Shown here: piece by piece, positions 35,871 through 41,236 of the stretch
Position numbering within the stretch: the first letter of the stretch is position 1
How the letters are laid out: the number at the start of each line of letters is the position of its first letter
Source of the DNA: Phycisphaerae bacterium
GTDB lineage: Bacteria; Planctomycetota; Phycisphaerae; JAAYCJ01
Reading direction: 5' to 3'
DNA length: 41,236 nt
Assembly: GCA_012729815.1 (NCBI GenBank)
Contig: JAAYCJ010000176.1
Location: 1 to 41,236 of the forward strand
Notes under the pieces: model-generated
Database searches by the model: none
What the model was told of the DNA's origin: nothing
Seen by the model: only the letters and a program-made list of their open reading frames with translations
Translations under genes and position numbers: made by a program

Positions 35871-36851
35871 ATGGACGGTTTTCGCGAACTCGACGCCGGG
35901 CTTGCCGGCCTCGTCGAGCGCATCTACGCCAGCTACGAATCGCAGGAAGGCATCCACCACCTCGGTCGGCGATTCCTGCCCAGCCGGGCCGAGGGCATCG
36001 AGGTCATCCGCCTGATGCTCCCGATCCTCTACCCCGGCTACCACGGCCGACAGGACCTGACCTTCGACAACGTCCGCTACCGCCTCGGCGAACTCCTGCT
36101 CCAACTCGGCCGTACCCTCCACGCCCAGATACGCCAGTGCCTTGCCTACGGATGCGAACTGAACGCCGCCGACGGCTCAGCCGATCCCGATCATCCCTCC
36201 GTCGCCGCCGAGGCCGCCGAAAAGACCCTCGCCTTCCTCAACGAAATCCCCGAACTCCGCCGCATGCTCGCCGGCGACGCCCAGGCCGCCTACGACGGCG
36301 ATCCCGCCGCCGTCAACACCGACGAGATACTCCTGGCCTATCCGGGGTATCTCGCCATCACCATCTACCGCGTCGCTCACGCCCTGTATCGGCTCGGCGT
36401 GCCCCTCTTTCCGCGAATCCTCACCGAGTACGGCCACTCCATCACCGGCATCGACATCCATCCCGGCGCCGCCATCGGCCGAAACTTCTTCATCGACCAC
36501 GGCACCGGCGTGGTCATCGGCGAAACCACCGTCATCGGCGACAACGTCAAGATCTACCAGGGCGTCACCCTCGGCGCCCTGAGCTTCCCCAAGGACGAAC
36601 GCGGCAAGCTCATCCGCGGCCATAAACGTCACCCGACCATCGAAAGCAACGTCACCATCTACGCCAACGCCACCATCCTCGGCGGCGAAACCGTCATCGG
36701 CGAAGGCGCGGTCATCGGCGGAAACGTCTTTGTCACCTCCTCCGTGCCCGCCGGCTGCCGCGTCTCGCTCAAACCGCCCGAACTTCGCTACAAGACCCGC
36801 CGGCCGAACTCGAGCGACTCCGAAGCCGAAAAAACCGACCGGCGGGAATAG
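35871..36851 (+). CDS. cysE: Serine O-acetyltransferase
   Basis: 326 residues. An N-terminal helical region of about 155 residues is followed by [19 protein letters not shown] and a left-handed beta-helix of hexapeptide repeats ([19 protein letters not shown], split). The residues important for catalysis in CysE are present: His189 ([14 protein letters not shown]) and His210 with Asp209 ([12 protein letters not shown]). It makes O-acetylserine from serine and acetyl-CoA, the first step of cysteine synthesis. The long N-terminus places it with the SatA/EpsC-like group rather than with short Bacillus forms. AAGGAG is seven bases before ATG 35871. miaB starts seven bases after its stop. Confidence 0.93.
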   Translation: MDGFRELDAGLAGLVERIYASYESQEGIHHLGRRFLPSRAEGIEVIRLMLPILYPGYHGRQDLTFDNVRYRLGELLLQLGRTLHAQIRQCLAYGCELNAADGSADPDHPSVAAEAAEKTLAFLNEIPELRRMLAGDAQAAYDGDPAAVNTDEILLAYPGYLAITIYRVAHALYRLGVPLFPRILTEYGHSITGIDIHPGAAIGRNFFIDHGTGVVIGETTVIGDNVKIYQGVTLGALSFPKDERGKLIRGHKRHPTIESNVTIYANATILGGETVIGEGAVIGGNVFVTSSVPAGCRVSLKPPELRYKTRRPNSSDSEAEKTDRRE

Positions 36852-36858
36852 AATTGCC

Positions 36859-38250
36859 ATGGCTCCGGAAGCGCACGCGGCAACCTTTTTTATCGAGACC
36901 CTCGGCTGTCAGATGAACAAGCTCGACAGCGAGCTCGTTGCCGCTGCGCTCCAGGCCGAGGGCCTGACCGCCGTGCCATCCGCCGACAAGGCCGATTTGG
37001 CCGTCCTGAACACCTGCAGCGTCCGCGAACACGCCGAGGCCAAGGCCCTCAGCCGCCTGGGCCACTGGAACCATCTCCGCCGCAAGTCCGGCCGGCCCGC
37101 CGCCATCGCTATCATCGGCTGCTTCGCCCAGCGCGACCCGCGGCACATCCTCGCCAAGGCCCCGTTCGTCGATATCGTCTGCGGCCCCGGCCGCATCCAT
37201 GAACTGCCCGAACTCCACCGCCGCCTGGCTCGCGAAAAGCACCTGGTCGCGACGGATGACTTCCAGGCCCTCCGCGCCGGCCGCGCCGAAGCCTGCCCCG
37301 ATCTCGAATCGCTTGACGTCTCCCGGCCGACCCAGGTCAACGAGTTCCAAGCCTTCGTCCGCGTTCAGCGCGGCTGTGACAAGTTCTGCACCTACTGCAT
37401 TGTGCCCTACGTCCGCGGCCCCGAGTGTTCGCGGCCGGTGCCCAACATCCTCGACGAGGTCAAACGCCTCGACGCCGCCGGCGTCAAGGAGGTCACGCTG
37501 CTGGGCCAGGCGATCAGCTCCTATCGCGCCGAGCTCGATGGTCGAACCGTCGGACTCGCCGAGCTGTTGCGAATGGTCCACGAGCGGACCGCGATCCCGC
37601 GCATCCGCTTTATCACCTCGTATCCCGGCGACTTCCACACCGACGTCCTCTCGGCGATGGCCGAACTGCCGCGAGTCTGCCCCTACCTCCATCTGCCTGC
37701 CCAGCACGGCTCCAACGCCATGCTTCGCCTGATGAACCGCAAGTACACCGTCGAGCAGTACCTTGAAATCATCCAAGCCGGAAAAACGCTCGTGCCGGAC
37801 CTCTCGATTGCCGGCGACTTCATCGTTGGATTTCCCGGCGAGACCGACGACGACCACCAGCGCTCGCTCGATCTCCTGCGTCGCGTCCGCTACAAGAACT
37901 GCTTCGTCTTCAAGTACTCGCCGCGTCCCGGCACCGTCGCCGCCCGCCGCCACCACGACAGCGTTTCCGATGACCTCAAAACCGCCCGTCTCCGCCAGCT
38001 TCTGGACGTCCAGGATGCCATCGCCGCCGAAGACAACCGCCAACTCATCAGCCGGACGCTGTCCGTCCTCGTCGAAGGCCGATCCAAAAAGAGCCGCACC
38101 ACCGGCCGACCGCAACTCGTCGCCCGCACCGTCGACGACAAAATCGTCGTCCTCGACGGCCCCGAATCCCTGGTCGGCCAGATCACCTCCGTCCAAATCA
38201 CCAACGCCACTGCCCTGACCCTCTTCGCCGAGTTGACCGCCACGCCCTGA
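36859..38250 (+). CDS. miaB: tRNA-2-methylthio-N6-dimethylallyladenosine synthase MiaB
   Basis: 463 residues with the three-domain methylthiotransferase layout. The N-terminal domain has the cluster ligands Cys17 (GCQMNKLDSE), Cys53 (NTCSVREHAEAK) and Cys88 (GCFAQR); the radical SAM core has Cys173, Cys177 and Cys180 (CDKFCTYC), and DFIVGFPGETDDDH; a C-terminal TRAM domain ends the protein. GCQMN and NTCSVRE separate it from RimO and MtaB. It adds a methylthio group to i6A37 of tRNAs. It lies seven bases after cysE, which supplies cysteine, the sulfur source for Fe-S clusters; the pairing may be only operonic convenience. The ribosome site is weak (GGCGGGAAT), so translation may be coupled to cysE. 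Confidence 0.95.
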   Translation: MAPEAHAATFFIETLGCQMNKLDSELVAAALQAEGLTAVPSADKADLAVLNTCSVREHAEAKALSRLGHWNHLRRKSGRPAAIAIIGCFAQRDPRHILAKAPFVDIVCGPGRIHELPELHRRLAREKHLVATDDFQALRAGRAEACPDLESLDVSRPTQVNEFQAFVRVQRGCDKFCTYCIVPYVRGPECSRPVPNILDEVKRLDAAGVKEVTLLGQAISSYRAELDGRTVGLAELLRMVHERTAIPRIRFITSYPGDFHTDVLSAMAELPRVCPYLHLPAQHGSNAMLRLMNRKYTVEQYLEIIQAGKTLVPDLSIAGDFIVGFPGETDDDHQRSLDLLRRVRYKNCFVFKYSPRPGTVAARRHHDSVSDDLKTARLRQLLDVQDAIAAEDNRQLISRTLSVLVEGRSKKSRTTGRPQLVARTVDDKIVVLDGPESLVGQITSVQITNATALTLFAELTATP

Positions 38251-38268
38251 TGCGAGGCGGCGCCACGG

Positions 38269-38311
38269 TAGGGCGGGAGGTTCTGCGGCAAAACCGCAGG
38301 TTCACCCGCCA
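38269..38311. repeat. Palindromic intergenic repeat, copy 1
   Basis: 43 bases, 18 bases after the miaB stop. GGCGGG and CCCGCC form the outer arms, CTGCGG / CCGCAG the inner stem around CAAAA, with AGGTT and GTTCA as internal loop. It differs from copy 2 at one position (A at 38293 where copy 2 has G). The rest of 38251-38488 shows no gene; CGAGA-GATAA-TCTCG at 38389-38403 is a small dyad, and the last ~20 bases carry the ribosome site of the next gene. Confidence 0.8.
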
Positions 38312-38488
38312 GGCTCTTCTTCGGCGTTCGGTCCTTTGCCAGATGTGTCCGTGCCTGCGGCTGGAATTTGATGGCATGCGATGGCGATCGAGAGATAATC
38401 TCGGGGCGTGTCAAACTATGGCCGCATGTGGAGACCGACAGTATCTCCGAAGGAAGGAAGCCGCCAAGACCCAAAGGAGCCGCTGACC

Positions 38489-39598
38489 ATGAATACCCCC
38501 AACCCTCCCTTCGCCACCAGCGACTACATCCTCGCCGTATCCGCCGACCCGCCCGCCCACGACGGCACGGGCGACATGTGGCCCGTGACCTGGGCCGCCG
38601 ATGACGCGATCTACGCCGCCGCCGGCGACAACGACCCCGGACAAGGCGAAGGCACCGGCTTTCGAGGCAAGCCGCACTGGTCGCCCATGAACGTCTGGCG
38701 TGTCCGCGACTGCCCGAGCCCGCACGTCACGCCGGAGCTCGTCCACAACCTTCCGGTCGATCCCAAAAAGTACTGCCAGCGTCCGCTGACCGATCTCGAC
38801 AACGGTGTCAAACCCGCGGGATTGCTCAGCATCGCCGGAACCTTGTACCTGGCCGTGGCCAACATCAGCGACGTCAACCGCCCCGGAAATCCCTCCTTCA
38901 ACCGCCAGCGCAACGTCAACGCCTGGATCATCACCTCGCGCGACTACGGCAAGACCTGGGACGTGGACGTCACGCCGCAGGAGTTCTTCACCGGCCGCCT
39001 GTCCTCACCGCACTTCGTTCAGTTCGGCCGCGACTACGCCGGTGCGCCCGATGAATACATCTACGCCCTCTTTCCCGCCGCAAACGACGGCTGCAGCTAT
39101 TGGGACAACGGGGACTATATGCTCCTGGGTCGCGTCCGCATTGCGGACATCCTTCGCCGCGACCGCTGGGAGTTCTGGACCGGAATCGACCAAGCCGGAA
39201 AGCCCAAGTGGAGCAATAACGATTCCTCTGCCGCGCCGGTGTTCAGCTTCCCAGGCTTCACCGCCGAAAACCACGTGGCCTACAACCCCGGACTCGGGCG
39301 CTTCATCATGGGCAACGGCGGCTTCTACGGCAAGGACGGCCAACCGCTTCCCTATCACAACGGACCCCGCGGACAGTACCGCTCTCAGTTGACGGTCTAC
39401 GAGGCAACCAATCTCTGGGGCCCGTGGCGACTCTTCTACCGCGTCGACGACTGGGGCAAGGGCAACTACCAGCCGAGTTTCCCGACCAAGTGGATGAGCA
39501 AGGACGGCCGAGAAATGGTCATGGTCTCCTCCGGCATGGGCGAGAACTACACCTTCACCACCCAAAAGCTCCACCTGACCGTCGCCTCCGACACCTGA
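38489..39598 (+). CDS. DUF4185-like beta-propeller protein, probable glycan-active
   Basis: 369 residues, no signal peptide. Repeated strand motifs typical of five-bladed propellers are seen: MWPVTWAADDAIYAAAGDN, GTLYLAVANIS, AWIITSRDYGKTWD, VAYNPGLGRFIMGNGG and LTVYEATNLWGPWRLF. The Trp-Gly-Pro-Trp and Asp-rich first-blade turns resemble DUF4185 and sialidase/arabinanase-like propellers. Some DUF4185 proteins have been shown to be endo-D-arabinanases (GH183), so a role in glycan breakdown is possible but unproven here. AAGGAG lies about ten bases before ATG 38489; the open frame extends upstream to 38408 without a ribosome site. It is flanked on both sides by the 43-nt repeat. Confidence 0.62.
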   Translation: MNTPNPPFATSDYILAVSADPPAHDGTGDMWPVTWAADDAIYAAAGDNDPGQGEGTGFRGKPHWSPMNVWRVRDCPSPHVTPELVHNLPVDPKKYCQRPLTDLDNGVKPAGLLSIAGTLYLAVANISDVNRPGNPSFNRQRNVNAWIITSRDYGKTWDVDVTPQEFFTGRLSSPHFVQFGRDYAGAPDEYIYALFPAANDGCSYWDNGDYMLLGRVRIADILRRDRWEFWTGIDQAGKPKWSNNDSSAAPVFSFPGFTAENHVAYNPGLGRFIMGNGGFYGKDGQPLPYHNGPRGQYRSQLTVYEATNLWGPWRLFYRVDDWGKGNYQPSFPTKWMSKDGREMVMVSSGMGENYTFTTQKLHLTVASDT

Positions 39599-39628
39599 AG
39601 CGTCTACAGGGAATCGGTCTGTAATCTG

Positions 39629-39671
39629 TAGGGCGGGAGGTTCTGCGGCAAAGCCGCAGGTTCACCCGCCA
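39629..39671. repeat. Palindromic intergenic repeat, copy 2
   Basis: 43 bases, 30 bases after the stop of the propeller gene, in the same orientation as copy 1 and with 42 of 43 bases identical. Here the inner stem extends by one pair to CTGCGGC-AAA-GCCGCAG, so this copy has a perfect 7-bp stem. Confidence 0.8.
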
Positions 39672-39741
39672 CTCGACCGCCAACCATTGAGCTTGGTTGC
39701 AGCGCCGCCGCCCATCCCTTCCCGTCGATACTCTCATCCGC

Positions 39742-39747
39742 TATAAT
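39742..39747 (+). promoter_or_regulatory. TATAAT -10 box immediately before the DUF4159 gene
   Basis: A perfect TATAAT ends only seven bases before the ATG. The expected start of transcription is at or next to the start codon, so the mRNA may have almost no leader. No good -35 is seen; TTCCCG at 39719-39724 is the best candidate. Confidence 0.55.
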
Positions 39748-39754
39748 TGCACAT

Positions 39755-41236
39755 ATGAGGATCGCCATTGCCTGCAGCCTGCTCGCCCTGGTCCTTGCCG
39801 CTGATGCGGCGGCCCAGCCGAAGCTCAATCTGCCCGGCCACAACAACCCGCCGCCCGCCCGGCCGCAACGGCATTCCGGCGGCGAAGGCGTTCCGCCTCT
39901 GCCCCTGCCCGCTACCCCCATCCGCCGCAGCGAAAAAAAACGCGAGCCCGCCCCGCCCGTTCTCGTGGCCAAGATAGAATACGCCAGGAACTTCTACAAC
40001 GTGACCAACGACGCCCGTAATCTCCTGGGCTTCGCCGGCCGGGCCATCAACGATATCGCCTATCGCCCAGCCGACTTCCAGTGGCGGAACTTCAGCTACG
40101 ACCCCACCGAAGTGCCCATCATCTACCTCAGCGGCCACGACCCCGTCGCCGTTCTTCCACCCGAAGACATGCGCCGCCTCCGCAACTACCTGGTCCTCGG
40201 CGGCACCCTCGTCGCCAACGCCTGCTGCGGCTCACCCGAATTTGCCGACAGCTTCCGCACGTTCGTGGCGGAACTCTTCCCCGAACGCCCGCTCCAGCGC
40301 CTGCCCGTCGAACACCCGGTCTTCTTCGCCGCCGAACGGCTCGAACAGGTCCGCTTCAAACGCGGCAACGGCGAGACCTTCACCGCTACGCCGCTGCTCG
40401 AAGGCGTCGATCTGGGCTGTCGCACCCTCATCTACTTCGCCTCCGCCGACCTGGCCAACGGCTGGTACGGCCAGGACCCGCCCGCCGACTACCCGCCGGG
40501 CTTCTGGGTCCTCAAGGACGACGCCCGCAAACTCGGCGTCAACCTGGTCACCACCATCCTCGCCCAACTCCAATACGCCCGCTCGTTTCCCATCGCACAG
40601 ATCGACTACCAAGCCGACGAAGTCATCGGCGAACCGCTTGCCATCGGCCAGCTCATCCACGGCGGCGACTGGGACCCCAACCCCTCCGCCCTCGCCCGTC
40701 TCCAGAAGTACATCGCCGACCACTCCACCATCCCCGTCGCCTTCGACCGCGCCGCCGTCGATCCCGCCGACGCCTCCATCTTCGGCTATCCCGTCCTCTA
40801 TCTCGTCGGCCACAAAAACTTCACCTTCACCGACGACCAGGCCGCCAACCTCCGCCGATACCTCAACCAGGGCGGCGTCCTGCTCGCTGAGTCCTGCTGC
40901 GGCCGAAAGGAGTTTGACCTCGCCTTCCGACGCGAAATCGCCCGCGTCCTGACCGATCAGCCGCTGGAGGCCCTGCCCCCCGACCACGGCCTCTACGATA
41001 TCAACTTCCGCATCACCGACGTGACCGTCACCGACCTGGCCCGCACGTACTACGGCGACCTCGCCCGTCCGCACCTCGAAGCCGTCGAACTGAACAGCCG
41101 ACTCGCCGTCCTCTACTCGCCGCTGGCCCTCGGCAACGGCTGGGAAGGAATTCCCCACCCCTTCTCCGCCGGATACCACGACTCCGACGCCCTCCGCCTC
41201 GGCGTCAACACCTTCACCTACATCCTGAGCCACTGA
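39755..41236 (+). CDS. Secreted protein with two tandem DUF4159 domains
   Basis: 493 residues; the TGA is the last three bases of the window, so the gene is complete. A signal peptide (1-20, cleaved before QPKLN) is followed by a Pro/Arg-rich linker to about 70 and then two copies of the DUF4159 fold, about 72-275 and 281-493. Parallel pairs show the duplication: GGTLVANACCGSPEF / GGVLLAESCCGRKEF, RPLQRLPVEHPVF / QPLEALPPDHGLY, KLGVNLVTTIL / RLGVNTFTYIL. DUF4159 occurs in secreted or membrane proteins next to MoxR/VWA genes, and its biochemical role is unknown. The paired CC in each copy could bind metal or form disulfides. There is no Shine-Dalgarno sequence, in line with the very close TATAAT. 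Confidence 0.86.
   Translation: MRIAIACSLLALVLAADAAAQPKLNLPGHNNPPPARPQRHSGGEGVPPLPLPATPIRRSEKKREPAPPVLVAKIEYARNFYNVTNDARNLLGFAGRAINDIAYRPADFQWRNFSYDPTEVPIIYLSGHDPVAVLPPEDMRRLRNYLVLGGTLVANACCGSPEFADSFRTFVAELFPERPLQRLPVEHPVFFAAERLEQVRFKRGNGETFTATPLLEGVDLGCRTLIYFASADLANGWYGQDPPADYPPGFWVLKDDARKLGVNLVTTILAQLQYARSFPIAQIDYQADEVIGEPLAIGQLIHGGDWDPNPSALARLQKYIADHSTIPVAFDRAAVDPADASIFGYPVLYLVGHKNFTFTDDQAANLRRYLNQGGVLLAESCCGRKEFDLAFRREIARVLTDQPLEALPPDHGLYDINFRITDVTVTDLARTYYGDLARPHLEAVELNSRLAVLYSPLALGNGWEGIPHPFSAGYHDSDALRLGVNTFTYILSH

Noticed and set aside
38269-39671. CRISPR array
   Set aside because: Only two repeat copies, 1.36 kb apart with a gene between them, and no cas genes.

Overview
The window is GC-rich chromosomal DNA, almost fully coding, from a Gram-negative-type (diderm) bacterium. 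LptF/LptG permeases, lipobox lipoproteins, and a run of families common in Planctomycetota and relatives (GH116, DUF4838, tandem DUF4159, a DUF4185-like propeller, an F-type ATP synthase whose c and b subunits carry signal peptides) suggest a planctomycete, perhaps Phycisphaerae-like. That placement is inference; no rRNA or tRNA gene is present. I see no phage genes, transposases or CRISPR arrays.

Layout. 1-2.2 kb: the 3' part of a methyl-accepting chemotaxis protein, a strong terminator, a candidate structured RNA and cheW. 2.2-9.2 kb: housekeeping genes (queD, convergent comF, the lptF-lptG pair, an AarF/UbiB kinase, an orphan trpG/pabA amidotransferase, and an Nfu-type Fe-S carrier behind a palindromic operator-like site). 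9.3-17.8 kb: a small lipoprotein on the minus strand, then atpZ and a complete atpI-B-E-F-H-A-G-D-C operon with a good sigma70-type promoter. 17.8-19.4 kb: an archaeal/eukaryal-type proS. 19.4-31.3 kb: a carbohydrate-oriented region with a Gfo/Idh/MocA oxidoreductase divergent from a GH116 glycosidase and a DUF4838 protein, then on the minus strand a GH20-like hexosaminidase followed by a two-gene asymmetric ABC exporter. 31.5-41.2 kb: a small 2[4Fe-4S] ferredoxin with a textbook terminator, a cobalamin-domain-type radical SAM protein, a large lipoprotein with a caspase-like His/Cys arrangement, satA/cysE-miaB, a DUF4185-like propeller protein, and a secreted protein with two DUF4159 domains that ends exactly at the window edge. 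A near-identical 43-nt palindromic repeat follows two of these genes.

Most promising for follow-up: the lipoprotein at 33.6-35.7 kb with CHAT/caspase-like motifs; the dispersed hairpin repeat at 38.3 and 39.6 kb; the ABC exporter pair, whose Walker B and signature substitutions complement each other and which may have a leader peptide; the nested hairpin/pseudoknot candidate before cheW; and the palindrome over the nfu promoter. Functions come from motif recognition by eye; no database search was run.
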